Below are positions 17,812 through 26,568 of a stretch of 64,000 bases of DNA, piece after piece. The notes under the pieces were generated by a model. It saw nothing but the letters and a program-made list of their open reading frames with translations, ran no database searches and had not been told where the DNA came from. The stretch comes from Candidatus Brocadiaceae bacterium S225 (lineage in GTDB: Bacteria > Planctomycetota > Brocadiia > Brocadiales > Scalinduaceae). The first letter of the stretch is position 1. Each line of letters opens with the position of its first letter. The stretch covers positions 1 through 64,000 of the forward strand of contig SMSL01000004.1 of the NCBI GenBank assembly GCA_007859995.1, written 5' to 3'. The position numbers and the translations under genes were made by a program.

Positions 17812-18116
17812 GCAAGATGAATCAAATTAATATTCAATATTACAAGACCACAATTGGAGAGCTAATATCAGGTTCTTTTGATGGGAGATTATGCTTGCTT
17901 GATTATTCCTTTTTTATGATACAAAAAAAGAGACTACAGAAAATGGCTATAGACCCTGTAAGGCTTGTAAACCATAAAACTCATATGTGTAAGTAGACCA
18001 TTATAGGAGACTGCATGAATATAGGTTTTTGGAAACAAACGTGGGGAAAAAATAAGATAGGATTTCATGAAAGTAAACCTGATCCCCTATTGACAGCATA
18101 CCTCAAAGAACTTAAT
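17812..18116 (+). repeat. Direct repeat copy 1 (ogt'-tpm' cassette)
   Basis: About 305 bp closely matching 27160-27465, in the same orientation, with only scattered substitutions and one indel. Both copies begin at GCAAGATGAATC and end at AACTTAAT, and both contain the same truncated ogt and the start of tpm. They bracket 9 kb of accessory genes. Confidence 0.9.
17817..17996 (+). pseudogene. ogt': Methylated-DNA-protein cysteine methyltransferase, N-terminal fragment (copy 1)
   Basis: ATG 17817 follows AAGGAGG and encodes MNQINIQYYKTTIGELISGS, then FDGRLCLLDY. This matches the N-terminal (ribonuclease-H-like) domain of Ogt/MGMT proteins (YY.T.IGEL.LGSFDG.LCL.D). It ends after 59 codons with unrelated sequence. 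The catalytic PCHRV domain is missing, so it cannot repair alkylguanine. Confidence 0.75.
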
Positions 18117-18260
18117 CTGGTGGAAGGTAGCCGTGTATTTTTACCCTTGTGTGGTAAAACTCTGGATATTGCCTGGTTGCTCTCTAAAGGTTATCGAGTC
18201 ACCGGAGCAGAGTTGAGAAACTTGCGATTAAACAGTTGTTCCTATTACCATTTTATTTGA
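18015..18260 (+). pseudogene. tpm': Thiopurine S-methyltransferase, truncated (copy 1)
   Basis: MNIGFWKQTWGKNKIGFHES, then KPDPLLTAYLKEL and GSRVFLPLCGKTLDIAWLLS with KGYRVTGAEL. This is the N-terminal third of TPMT/Tpm, including the SAM-binding LPLCGKT-DI..L...G..V.G.E motif. The frame then breaks into RNLRLNSCSYYHFI and stops, so about 130 residues of the methyltransferase are absent. It is co-oriented with ogt' 18 bp upstream, suggesting an original ogt-tpm operon. Confidence 0.8.
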
Positions 18261-18315
18261 AATGCGGAAATTAAATTAGTACATTATTAAACTTAACATA
18301 ATTAACGGAGAACTA

Positions 18316-19941
18316 ATGAATCAACACGATAAAATTAAACAGCAGTTAGAAAAGATTGGAATCACCGGAGTTAATAAAATCTATTATAATTTACCCTACG
18401 ATGAATTATTTGAGCATGAAACTGATCCGTCACTTGAAGGCTTTGAAAAAGGTCAAGTATCTGAATTAGGTGCCGTTAATGTAATGACCGGTATTTATAC
18501 AGGCAGATCACCAAAGGATAAATTTATTGTAAAAGATGATGTATCAAGAGATACAATTTGGTGGACATCTGAACAAGCCCAAAATGATAACAAACCTACT
18601 ACTATTGAAGTTTGGAAAGACCTAAAAGAAACTGTTACAACACGGCTTTCAGGTCAGGAACTATTATATGTGATGGATGCTTTCTGCGGTGCAAATGAAG
18701 ATACTCGCTTAAAAGTTAGATTCATTATGGAAGTTGCATGGCAGGCTCATTTTGTTAAAAATATGTTTCTGCGACCCACTGAAGCGGAACTGGAAAATTA
18801 CGGCGAACCGGATTTTATTGTTATGGCAGGCTCAAAAACTTCTAACTTAAAATGGCAGGAACATGGATTGAATTCTGAAGTGTTTACTGTTTTTAATTTA
18901 GCAGAAAAAATGCAGGTAATAGGCGGAAGCTGGTACGGCGGCGAAATGAAAAAAGGAATGTTCGCCATGATGAACTACTATTTACCACTGCAGGGAATTG
19001 CTTCTATGCACTGTTCGGCAAATAAAGGGGAAAGTGGCGATGTTGCAATATTCTTCGGCTTATCGGGCACCGGAAAAACAACACTATCAACAGAACACAA
19101 AAGAGAACTAATAGGTGATGATGAGCATGGCTGGGATGATGAAGGTGTTTTTAATTTTGAAGGCGGCTGCTATGCAAAAACAATCAACTTGGATAAAGAT
19201 TCTGAACCCGATATTTACAACGCTATTAGGCGCGATGCACTTTTAGAAAACGTAACATTAGATGAAAACGGCAAAATAGATTTCACCGATGGATCGACAA
19301 CTCAAAATACCCGTGTCTCTTATCCTATCTATCATATTGATAATATTGTTAAACCTGTTTCAAGAGCGGGTCATGCAAGCAAAGTAATTTTCCTTACAGC
19401 CGATGCATTTGGTGTTATGCCTCCTGTTTCTAAACTTACACAGGAACAAACCAAGTATCATTTCTTATCGGGATTTACAGCAAAACTTGCCGGTACAGAA
19501 AGAGGTGTAACATCTCCTCAGCCTACTTTTTCCGCTTGTTTCGGTGAGGCATTCTTATCGCTTCATCCAACAAAATATGGTGAAGAGTTAGTTAAAAAAA
19601 TGCAAGCACATAATGCCAAAGCTTATCTGGTAAATACAGGCTGGAACGGTACCGGAAAAAGAATATCAATAAAAAATACGAGAGCGATTGTTGATGCAAT
19701 TTTAAATGGTTCAATAGATAAAGCTGAAACTAGAACAATTCCGGTTTTTAATTTTGAAACTCCAACTGCATTGCCGGGAGTTGATTCAGGTATTCTTGAT
19801 CCTAGAAAAACTTATACGGATGCCTCAGAATGGGATAAAAAAGCTAAGGAACTAGGACAGTTATTTATTAATAACTTCAAAAAATATACTGATAATGAAG
19901 AAGGAAAAACATTAGTGGCTGCCGGACCTAAGTTGGACTAA
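18316..19941 (+). CDS. pckA: Phosphoenolpyruvate carboxykinase (ATP)
   Basis: 541 residues, the standard length for the ATP-dependent family. It converts oxaloacetate and ATP to phosphoenolpyruvate, CO2 and ADP, for gluconeogenesis or anaplerosis. Diagnostic segments are present: [17 protein letters not shown] (substrate arginine loop), the kinase-1a P-loop [11 protein letters not shown] (about 247-257), the [26 protein letters not shown] metal-binding region, and [12 protein letters not shown]. Start at ATG 18316 after CGGAGAA. It is monocistronic between tpm' and rtcB. The codon style (AAA/GAA-rich, many TTA) is close to its neighbours. It lies inside the 9-kb segment between direct repeats, so gain by transfer is possible. 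Confidence 0.97.
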   Translation: MNQHDKIKQQLEKIGITGVNKIYYNLPYDELFEHETDPSLEGFEKGQVSELGAVNVMTGIYTGRSPKDKFIVKDDVSRDTIWWTSEQAQNDNKPTTIEVWKDLKETVTTRLSGQELLYVMDAFCGANEDTRLKVRFIMEVAWQAHFVKNMFLRPTEAELENYGEPDFIVMAGSKTSNLKWQEHGLNSEVFTVFNLAEKMQVIGGSWYGGEMKKGMFAMMNYYLPLQGIASMHCSANKGESGDVAIFFGLSGTGKTTLSTEHKRELIGDDEHGWDDEGVFNFEGGCYAKTINLDKDSEPDIYNAIRRDALLENVTLDENGKIDFTDGSTTQNTRVSYPIYHIDNIVKPVSRAGHASKVIFLTADAFGVMPPVSKLTQEQTKYHFLSGFTAKLAGTERGVTSPQPTFSACFGEAFLSLHPTKYGEELVKKMQAHNAKAYLVNTGWNGTGKRISIKNTRAIVDAILNGSIDKAETRTIPVFNFETPTALPGVDSGILDPRKTYTDASEWDKKAKELGQLFINNFKKYTDNEEGKTLVAAGPKLD

Positions 19942-20190
19942 TTGTTGTTAACTTTAATCGGTGTACTTTAAATCATTATTTTCTATCTATATAATTTTAG
20001 ATTGGTTAGGGTAACAGTTAAACTGGGTATAATAGAAAAGGAATTCAAAATATGTTTTAGTGAATTTGATGGGTGACCCCACTGCCTCCTATTCTCTTGC
20101 TGCCCCGAACGTTACCCACAAGCTGAAAAAATGGCAGCTTATGCGGACATTGGCGCACAAAGTCAAAACCTGCTGGAGATATCCTAATCT
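19942..20190. other. Convergent intergenic region between pckA and rtcB
   Basis: No gene. From about 20107 the plus strand reads NVTHKLKKWQLMRTLAHKVK in one frame, which looks like a scrap of a coding sequence without a start. No clear terminator was seen. Confidence 0.3.
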
Positions 20191-21345
20191 TTAAGCCTTT
20201 ATTACAGCAAGAGGTGTTAATCTCACCTGAATCTCCACCAGATCCGTTTGCAGAGCCATAACCTCTTCAATGTCCTTGTAGGAGCCCGGCGCTTCATCCA
20301 AATCATCTTTGTGACGCAGTGCGTGGATTACGCCCAGCGCTTCAAGCTTTGCTATTTCTGTTTTAATATCCAATTGTTTACGAGCCAGGGAGCGGCTCAA
20401 TACCCGTCCCGCTCCGTGAGAACACGACTTGAAAGAGAGCGGGTTTCCTTTACCCTTGACCAGAAACGAACTGGTACCCTGAGAGCCCGGAATCATTCCC
20501 CACTCTCCATCTTCTGCCCGGGTAGCTCCTTTCCTATGCACAATAAGTTCGTGATCAAAATGGGTTTCCCAAGCCGCAAAATTATGTGGTTTATTGATGA
20601 AATTAGAAAATTCTACCTCCGGTACAACTTTCTCAAAAGCGCCTTTCACTCTTTCCATCATCAACTTCCTGCTTTGCAGAGCAAACAGGATACAGTAGTT
20701 CATCTCATTGAAATAATTATTATACCCTTCTGATCCGCGCAAAAAATAGGAGAGATCCTGTGGCACCTCATTCCCATGTTTTATATTTTCCTCTTTGGCT
20801 TGTTCGTGATAATGGTTTGCCACTATGAAGCCCAGATTCCGGGAGCCGGAGTGCACCATAATCCAGATGTAGCCGTCGGAGCCTTTTTGAATTTCTATAA
20901 AATGGTTGCCGCCACCCAAAGTTCCTATCTGGTACGTGGCGTTGTTGTATTCCTGCGAAACAATTGGCAACTCTGCCTCTACCGGGGGCATCCAACTCTC
21001 ATCTTGTTTTTCGGCATGATGATTAAATCCTATGGGGATGGTTTTGCGTATATTGCTCATCACCTTTTTCAAATCCTCCTGCTCCATGTGCTTCAGGTTG
21101 GTTCTTAAAGAGCACATTCCACACCCAATATCCACACCCACCGCATTGGGAACAATAGCATCTTTGGTAGCCATAACGCCGCCTATAGGCATCCCATAGC
21201 CCAGATGGGCATCGGGCATAATAGCAATATGCCTGAAAGCAATGCTGAGATTCGCCAAGTTCTTTGCCTGTTGCAAAGTGTCTTCTTCCAAATCTTCGAG
21301 CCACAGCTTTATCGGGATCCGTTCTGTAGTAATCTTTTGTATCAT
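20191..21345 (-). CDS. rtcB: RtcB-family RNA ligase
   Basis: 384 residues. The hallmark metal and GMP sites are visible: IAIMPDAHLGYGMPIGGV, then VGVDIGCGMCSLRT (Asp72 and Cys75, metal ligands), GGGNHFIEIQ, MVHSGSRNLGF, GSQGTSSFLVKGKGNPLSF and the guanylylated-histidine region SCSHGAGRVLSR. RtcB joins 2',3'-cyclic-phosphate or 3'-phosphate RNA ends to 5'-hydroxyl ends using GTP and Mn2+. At 384 residues it belongs to the shorter bacterial branch, compared with about 400-480 in E. coli and archaea. No RtcA cyclase or archease is adjacent. It probably functions in tRNA or rRNA repair. Confidence 0.93.
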   Translation of the reverse strand: MIQKITTERIPIKLWLEDLEEDTLQQAKNLANLSIAFRHIAIMPDAHLGYGMPIGGVMATKDAIVPNAVGVDIGCGMCSLRTNLKHMEQEDLKKVMSNIRKTIPIGFNHHAEKQDESWMPPVEAELPIVSQEYNNATYQIGTLGGGNHFIEIQKGSDGYIWIMVHSGSRNLGFIVANHYHEQAKEENIKHGNEVPQDLSYFLRGSEGYNNYFNEMNYCILFALQSRKLMMERVKGAFEKVVPEVEFSNFINKPHNFAAWETHFDHELIVHRKGATRAEDGEWGMIPGSQGTSSFLVKGKGNPLSFKSCSHGAGRVLSRSLARKQLDIKTEIAKLEALGVIHALRHKDDLDEAPGSYKDIEEVMALQTDLVEIQVRLTPLAVIKA

Positions 21346-21382
21346 AAAAGTAATAAAAGGATATATACGTAATGCAATATAA

Positions 21383-22177
21383 TTATAACATAATTAAACT
21401 TGCTGCCATTACCATCATTCCTAAGATTATTCCGATGATGACGGTGTGGCTGTGGCCATAACGGTGAGCCATTGGGAGCAATTCATCCACTGAGATATAG
21501 ATCATAATTCCTGCGACAAATGCCAGCAATCCGGCTAATAAACCAGGTGACAGAAAAGGCATTAAAAAGGCATAGCCTACCAGTGCGCCGAGTGGTTCTG
21601 ACAAACCTGAAATCGCAGAGAAGAAAAAAGCTTTGTTTCTGTTTCCGGTTGCGTAGAAGATCGGCATTGAGACGGAGATGCCTTCGGGTATGTTATGGAT
21701 CGCTATTGCTATTGCGATGAGGACACCAAGTCTTATGTCAGACAAAGCGGCTCCGAATGTTGCCAGCCCTTCGGGGAAATTATGTATTCCTATTGCCAAT
21801 GCCGTCATCATTGATGCGCGAAGCAGTTTCTTATCCTGGAGTGTTTTTTTGTGCGGATTCTGCAGGTTGTTGAAGTGGTCAGGATTTTCGGATTCCGGGA
21901 TGAAAAAATCAATTATTCCGATGAAAAATATGCCTATGAAAAATGCCACGACCGCTTTTAGTTGGCCTAATGTTTGTACGGCACTTGTAAGCAGTTCCAT
22001 AAACGAGACGTATATCATCGTACCTGCGGAGAAGCCAAGAGAAAAGGTCAGGTAACTTAAGCGAGGTTCTTTGATGAAATAGGCAATTGCGGCGCCGATC
22101 ATCGTTGCAGAACCGGCGAGGGTTGTCAGCAATAATGCCATTTTTATATTAGTAGAGGTATCCACATCAAGCTCCAT
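21383..22177 (-). CDS. zupT: ZIP-family zinc transporter (ZupT-like)
   Basis: 264 residues with about eight membrane helices. The transport signature helices carry HNFPEG (132-137) and HNIPEG (161-166), the paired metal sites of ZupT/ZIP proteins, and helix 2 has FMELLTSA. A polar loop (ESENPDHFNNLQNPHK, 95-110) separates helices 3 and 4. It imports Zn2+ and other divalent metals across the inner membrane. The start could be ATG 22177 or ATG 22141; neither has a strong ribosome-binding site. The immediate upstream DNA is the copied msrA leader, so its promoter may derive from that duplication. Confidence 0.92.
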   Translation of the reverse strand: MELDVDTSTNIKMALLLTTLAGSATMIGAAIAYFIKEPRLSYLTFSLGFSAGTMIYVSFMELLTSAVQTLGQLKAVVAFFIGIFFIGIIDFFIPESENPDHFNNLQNPHKKTLQDKKLLRASMMTALAIGIHNFPEGLATFGAALSDIRLGVLIAIAIAIHNIPEGISVSMPIFYATGNRNKAFFFSAISGLSEPLGALVGYAFLMPFLSPGLLAGLLAFVAGIMIYISVDELLPMAHRYGHSHTVIIGIILGMMVMAASLIML

Positions 22178-22244
22178 TTATTCGATATCAGTTCACTCTT
22201 GTCCAAGATAAAGTTTTTTTGAAAAGTAAATAAAAAATATCTCC

Positions 22245-22399
22245 CGCTTTTCAAATTTTCAAAAGGGTGTTCCGTACACCAGAAACAGCCTCCCGCAAAA
22301 GTTGCTTTATCATATTTAGTTCCAGCAAACAGACTGAATGGCATAAAAAAAAGGTAAAACAAGAAAAGAAAGGAAATGTATGTTATATTTTCCTGACAT
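22245..22399 (-). pseudogene. msrA': msrA 5' fragment
   Basis: ATG 22399 (after GGAGGTGAAT) reads [14 protein letters not shown], then a T-run expansion shifts the frame. A second frame gives [30 protein letters not shown], the MsrA catalytic region with intact GCFWC. Unrelated sequence follows. It is not functional, but the leader and ribosome-binding site are preserved. Confidence 0.85.
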
Positions 22400-22490
22400 A
22401 TTCACCTCCATAGATAAGTGTATATTATTTAATCTGTTTATCCATTATCCTATTAAAAACGTATTAAAAAAGGTTTTTTTCAATTAAATA
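22245..22490 (-). repeat. Partial duplicate of the msrAB promoter and 5' end
   Basis: The stretch matches about 16355-16596 closely, including the CACCTCC (reverse) ribosome-binding site and the upstream TTAAAAAAGG / TTCAATTAAATAT segments. The copied coding part breaks off near 22245, in the middle of the MsrA domain. Confidence 0.85.
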
Positions 22491-22684
22491 TTTCTAAAAC
22501 TAAAAGCCCCTTTACATAACAGTTGTAAAGAACGCTAAGAGAACAAAATTAGAGTTGTTTTTTGGAGTGCAGTAACCACCTCTCCGCCAGCCTATTAGGC
22601 GGGTGTTACTGCTTTATTACGCATCATCACGCCCGCCTGCCTCGGGCAGGGATGATGCACACCATATTAAGAGGAGGTAGTCTC

Positions 22685-22759
22685 ATGGATGTGCTTAATC
22701 CATTGCGCGAAGAAATCGAGGCAATGTCCGCACCATACCTATTTCACAATATTTTGTGA
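22685..22759 (+). CDS. 24-residue orphan gene start
   Basis: ATG 22685 stands behind a strong AGAGGAGG site and encodes MDVLNPLREEIEAMSAP, then YLFHNIL and TGA. The composition looks like the start of a longer cytoplasmic protein that has been truncated. I do not recognise the family. A short hairpin (GCATCATC / GATGATGC) with a CCTGCCTCGGGCAGG palindrome lies immediately upstream. Confidence 0.3.
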   Translation: MDVLNPLREEIEAMSAPYLFHNIL

Positions 22760-22795
22760 TATTTAGTCAAAGGAGAACTGCGTGTCGGAGAGGCT

Positions 22796-23120
22796 GACAG
22801 ACTGTGTCACAATAACAACCACATCATTTGTCATTCTGGATAGATCTTGAACTAAATACGGGGCCTTCTGTTTCAGAATTAAATAGTTTTACCTAAATTG
22901 AGCGATTTTATTTCCTATACTGTAGTAGCCGCAGGCTTTAGCCTGCGTTCGCTCTCATCCGATGGGTGCATGTGAATTTCACGTAAGTTACGCCTAAAGG
23001 ACGCGGCTACTTAAATCGTTCAATTTAGGTTTCAATAACTTCGCAACATTAGAGATCCCGAAACAATACTTAATCAAGTTCAGCACAGGATTCGGGATGA
23101 CAAATATGACACAGTCTGTT
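22796..23120. repeat. Nested inverted-repeat element, about 325 bp
   Basis: There are three nested arm pairs. The outer arms are GACAGACTGTGTCAC...ATTTGTCATTCTGGA (22796-22840) against 23091-23118. The middle arms are ACCTAAATTGAGCGATTTTA (22891-22910) against 23012-23030. The inner arms are GTAGCCGC (22925-22932) against GCGGCTAC (23003-23010), flanked by the partly complementary GGCTTTAGCCTGCG / ACGCCTAAAGGAC. No gene lies inside. The structure fits a MITE-in-MITE insertion or an extrudable palindrome. Confidence 0.7.
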
Positions 23121-23312
23121 GGCTACAAAGAAAGATTTGTTTCTATCGTAAAACAAGAACATATGTATATACTCAATAAATTTTAAATTAGAATCTGACC
23201 TGAATTTCCTCTTGATTTCCATAATATTACTTATTAACATTTTGATCATGTAATATCCAATGGATAGTTTTTCATGTATTCATACTGTTATGCTCAATGA
23301 AAGAAAGGTAAG

Positions 23313-24152
23313 ATGCAAACACAGGAATTAAGAGAATATCAAGTAGATTTTGAAAAAATAAGGGATACCATTCGTTCTGATTTCAAGGAATTGTTTAAGG
23401 CTAGAGAACAGTTTATAAAAGATTACACTATCAAAACAATTTCTTCATTAAAGCTTGATGATTATGTAACAGGCAAAGGTTCTCCTTCATTTTGCAATCG
23501 AATAGAAAATGAATTAAATGCTTGGGGTAATATTCATGGAAGTACTGCTAAAAAATTTGGGATATATTATGGAGTTGATGGGGATGATAAAGAAAAAAAA
23601 TACAGAATTGGAAAAGGGGAATTCGGAACTTCTATTAATAACGCATTTGAGAAGGTAAAATCCTCTATAGTTGAGCTAATCAAAAATGAAAATAATTTTG
23701 ACGTATTAAAAAAAAATCCTATTTCTCCAATGTTTAAGGGAAAAATTTTATCGGTCTATCATCCAGATAAATTCTTAAATATTTTTTCCGCCACATATTT
23801 AGATTATTTCATTAACATGTTGGGTTTGGAAAATAACTCCAAATCAGAATTAGATAAACAAAATAGACTATTAGAATTCAAAAATAGAGACTTAGTAATG
23901 AAATCTTGGAGTATTTTTGAATTCAATAAATTTTTATACAAATCTTTTGGAAAACCTAATAATGATCTTAAAGATGATGAACTATCAAAAGAACTTAAAG
24001 ATGCAAAATTAAAAGATTTTCTACCAATTGAAAATGTAAAATTTGAGTTTGTCAATCTGCAAACGGATGGACTTCCTAAAAGTAACAGCATAGAAAATAA
24101 GAATAAAAAAAAGTGGATTACTCGATACAATCAAAGAATTTTAAAAGAATAG
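23313..24152 (+). CDS. N-terminal part of a DUF3883-linked protein (split gene)
   Basis: 279 residues, lysine- and asparagine-rich and more AT-rich than its neighbours, starting at ATG 23313 after GAAAGAAAGG. It opens with a coiled region (REYQVDFEKIRDTIRSDFKEL). A globular stretch includes PSFCNRIENELNAWGNIHGSTAKKFGIYYG and PISPMFKGKILSVYHPDKFLNIFSATYLDYFINMLGL, which I do not recognise as a named enzyme domain. It ends in an A8 tract (24105-24112) where the frame diverges from the downstream DUF3883 domain. One more A, or -1 slippage, would fuse both into a ~407-residue protein. It is probably the N-terminal half of a defence-type protein of unknown specificity. Confidence 0.55.
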   Translation: MQTQELREYQVDFEKIRDTIRSDFKELFKAREQFIKDYTIKTISSLKLDDYVTGKGSPSFCNRIENELNAWGNIHGSTAKKFGIYYGVDGDDKEKKYRIGKGEFGTSINNAFEKVKSSIVELIKNENNFDVLKKNPISPMFKGKILSVYHPDKFLNIFSATYLDYFINMLGLENNSKSELDKQNRLLEFKNRDLVMKSWSIFEFNKFLYKSFGKPNNDLKDDELSKELKDAKLKDFLPIENVKFEFVNLQTDGLPKSNSIENKNKKKWITRYNQRILKE

Positions 24153-24535
24153 GCGATAGAGGTGAACAAATTGTTGTAATGGCAGAGCGTCAAACATTGC
24201 TAAACAACGGACGAAAGGATTTGGCAGAAAACGTTGACCAAGTTTCTAAAAGAGATGATAGCCTTGGTTATGACATACAATCTTATGATATTGATGGAAA
24301 GGAGAAATATATCGAAGTTAAATCAACGCTTAAACTTGTGGGATATAGTAATGTATACATTTCTGCAAATGAGTTAGCAATTGCAGAAAGTAAAGACAAC
24401 TACTATTTTTATATTGTTTATGATGTTGGTAATAAAAAACCAAAAATTTGGAAGATAAAAGGAATTGATTTTTTAAAAGATAAAAGTATTGAGATGAATC
24501 CGGTTATTTATAAGATAAAATTTAAAACGAAATGA
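24113..24535 (+). CDS. DUF3883 nuclease-like domain (C-terminal part of split gene)
   Basis: The recognisable protein starts within VDYSIQSKNFKRIGDRGEQI, then VVMAERQTLLNNGRKDLAENVDQVSKRDDSLGYDIQSY and KEKYIEVKST. GD.GE...., D...GYDI.S and (R/K)YIEVK(S/T) are the conserved positions of DUF3883, a PD-(D/E)xK-like domain common in restriction and defence genes. Candidate catalytic residues are the Asp of GYDI and the Glu/Lys of IEVK. There is no independent ribosome-binding site for an internal start, so it most likely depends on the upstream frame. It would act on DNA if functional. Neighbours (toxin-antitoxin pair, R-M remnant) support a defence context. Confidence 0.65.
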   Translation: MDYSIQSKNFKRIGDRGEQIVVMAERQTLLNNGRKDLAENVDQVSKRDDSLGYDIQSYDIDGKEKYIEVKSTLKLVGYSNVYISANELAIAESKDNYYFYIVYDVGNKKPKIWKIKGIDFLKDKSIEMNPVIYKIKFKTK

Positions 24536-24542
24536 AAAGCAT

Positions 24543-24667
24543 AATGCCGGAGTTGAGGAGCACATTGAAAATGTTGTCTGCTCCAATGATTTGTTCGCCC
24601 CGACTGAGGCGGCCAAACCGTTGCTCTTCAACTCCGGCATTCGCACCGCCGAAGACGGGGCGAACAA
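24543..24667. repeat. Interleaved inverted repeats (pseudoknot-like order)
   Basis: Arm A AATGCCGGAGTTGAGGAGCA (24543-24562) pairs with 24621-24641. Arm B TTGTTCGCCCCGACTGAGG (24591-24609) pairs with 24649-24667. Because the order is A-B-A'-B', the two helices cannot form as simple nested hairpins. The segment is also locally GC-richer than its surroundings. Its translation on either strand gives NAGVEE-like peptides only because of the symmetry. Confidence 0.6.
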
Positions 24668-24837
24668 TTGGATTGAGAAGGATTGCAAGGGGCCGCGTTT
24701 TTTTCCAAAAGTTTGATAGTAGGTTGAAATCTGGCTGCCCTTAATAAAGTTCAGTGTCATCCCTTGCAACCTCTCATCCTGGACGATATGTATAAAATAA
24801 ATGCTGAGATCAATAAAGTAACAATGTAGAGGGACAC

Positions 24838-24930
24838 ATGAAAATTCTGGAGCACATTGAAATAGTTAAGGATGTTGTACAAGTTGTTTTTTGGATCATT
24901 GCAGGTATTGTCCCTATTTCAGTCTTGTGA
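24838..24930 (+). pseudogene. Truncated small membrane protein
   Basis: ATG 24838 after GAGGG encodes MKILEHIEIVKDVVQVVFWI, then IAGIVPISVL and TGA. One hydrophobic helix with an amphipathic lead is typical of longer single-helix membrane proteins. The end coincides with the start of unrelated DUF4258 sequence, so a deletion probably joined the two. Confidence 0.4.
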
Positions 24931-25168
24931 ATGGTATATATTGCTGAAAGATGTTATGGCCAGCGTGGAGAATGGTAAAGTAGTAGAATATTATCCTGAG
25001 TATCCAAAGGGTCCGTGTGTTCTTGTATTACAAAAAAATAGAGAGGGAAACCCAATACATGTGGTGTGGGGTATTCCAAAAAATGCTTTTTCTCCAGCGG
25101 TATTAGTAACCGCATATAAACCTGATCCTTTGATCTGGTCGGACGATTTTATGGAGAGAAGAAAATGA
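24872..25168 (+). CDS. DUF4258 family (toxin-like) protein, N-terminus uncertain
   Basis: The conserved part starts near 24935: DVMASVENGKVVEYYPEYPKGPCVLVL, then GNPIHVVWGIP, LVTAYKPDPLIWSDDFMERRK. This matches DUF4258, whose members have a RelE-like small fold and end YxPD-xxW. The usual N-terminal ~30 residues (HA..R...R.I) are replaced by sequence running in from the truncated membrane protein. The true start is therefore unclear (ATG 24872 or ATG 24956), and the protein may be inactive. Its last codons overlap the ATG of the small downstream gene by 4 bp, the standard toxin-antitoxin arrangement for this family. Confidence 0.6.
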   Translation: MLYKLFFGSLQVLSLFQSCEWYILLKDVMASVENGKVVEYYPEYPKGPCVLVLQKNREGNPIHVVWGIPKNAFSPAVLVTAYKPDPLIWSDDFMERRK

Positions 25169-25377
25169 AAAAAAGACATCATATTAAACTTGTGCATGAG
25201 GGGAACTATGTGGCTGAGGTTGACATTGAACTAATCGAGACAGGTGAAGGATGGTCTCCTTACCTATCTCTCGAAGATGCCGGAAAATTGGATGATGTGA
25301 GAGTAGCACTTCGTCGTGAAGATATTGATACCGCAAGTAAACTATCTAAGGTTTATCGTCTTTCCCCTGTAAATTAA
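25165..25377 (+). CDS. Putative antitoxin partner of the DUF4258 protein
   Basis: 70 residues: MKKRHHIKLVHEGNYVAEVD, then IELIETGEGWSPYLSLEDAGKLDDVRVALRREDIDTASKLSKVYRL. Small proteins of this form (HEG.Y.AEV.V.LI....WSPYLS.EDA.KLD.VR.AL...D...A..L..V..L) typically follow DUF4258 genes and are assigned as antitoxins. It is intact and overlaps its partner by four bases. It may be retained as an orphan antitoxin because the upstream gene looks truncated. Confidence 0.65.
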   Translation: MKKRHHIKLVHEGNYVAEVDIELIETGEGWSPYLSLEDAGKLDDVRVALRREDIDTASKLSKVYRLSPVN

Positions 25378-25645
25378 TAAAAGAAGAAGATAACCAGTCG
25401 CTCAAGCTAACCCTTTTATTATGCGTGGTTTTCCTGCCTTCCTGGATTCCTCAAAATTATTTTTCTATCAGTTTTCTTTTCCGGCTGTTTCAATATATTC
25501 GCAGATAATGGTTGATTCGGGTACCGGTAGGCCGTTCTCTCAAAGAAACCGGCTACGCTCTAAATCGTAACTGAGTTCTCATAAGAAATTCTTCGGATTT
25601 GCTAACTGTTGAGCCGGCAGAAACGAAGCCAGCTAAATCCGTAAT

Positions 25646-26568
25646 CTATTTCAACACTTTTTTCGCTGTTTTTACTTTGTATAAGGATTGATCTTCACAG
25701 ATCTTCATTTTACCTGAACTGCCATTAGTCATCTTTTGAAAGATTAACTTTGCTTTGATTGATGAATCATTAATTTCCACCTTTAAGTTTCTTGCGGCCA
25801 TTTGGCAATACTCTTTATCGATGTCTATGCCAATACTGTTTCTGCCATTTCTTAAAGCGGCAATCATTGTTGTTCCGGAACCGCAAAAAGGGTCCAGTAC
25901 CGTACGTCATAAAAGGAAAACATCCTTACCAGGCGGGTTACTAATTTGAGAGGAAAGGGGGCAGGGTGATTCTTCGTAGAAGCACCGGTTATGTTCCATA
26001 TCTGCTTAAACCAATCGTTAAAATCACTTTTACTGATTTTACTATGCTTTCTCTGTTCTGTGGAAGGCTGTCTATACCCTCCCGGTTTCCGTTGCATTAG
26101 TATGTATTCCATGTCATTTTTGATGATAGCATTGGATTCGTATGGTTTGCCCAGAAATTTTGTGCCATTGGACACTTCAAAGTTTGCATTTGATATTTTA
26201 TGCCAGATGATGGGATTGAGATTATCAAATCCAAGTTTCCTGCATATTACAGAAATGTCAGAGTGTAAAGGGAAGACAAGATGTCGTCCGTATTTACGCC
26301 GTGAAACGCAAACGTCACCTACGACACACACTAATCTACCGCCCGGAACCAGGACCCTGAATACACCTTTCCACACTTTCTTCAGTTCTTTTAAAAATGT
26401 TTCATAATCATCTATATACCCCAATTGATTGGAATTTTCATTGTAACGGTTAAGGTTCCAGTATGGTGGGGATGTTACTACGAGATGAACAGATTCGCTT
26501 GGCAAGAATGATAGATCTCGCGAATCTCCGTGTATCAGCTTCTGGTCTGTTTCATTCATGCTGATCAT
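25646..26568 (-). pseudogene. DNA methyltransferase of a type II R-M system, frameshifted
   Basis: Two frames encode one beta-class amino-methyltransferase. The first (26568-25905) begins MISMNETDQKLIHGDSRDLS, has the catalytic motif IV TSPPYWNLNRY, and runs to RLVRMFSFYD. One missing base near 25905 then shifts it. The second frame supplies VLDPFCGSGTTMIAALRNGR, then NSIGIDIDKEYCQMAARNL, the SAM-binding FxGxG motif. SPPYW suggests N4-cytosine or N6-adenine methylation. ATG 26568 overlaps the endonuclease stop (ATGA), so the genes were coupled. The short C-terminus ends in KVKTAKKVLK. As read, it is inactive. Confidence 0.85.

Noticed and set aside
24473..24769. 98-codon minus-strand frame over the interleaved repeats
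   Set aside because: Its protein-like look comes from the inverted repeats; there is no start signal and it overlaps the end of the DUF3883 gene.
25378..25420. ATAACCAGTCGCTCAAGCTA resembles one arm of an integron attC site
   Set aside because: No matching R'/L' partner with a core GTT was found at a suitable distance, no integrase is nearby, and the adjacent genes are not cassette-like.
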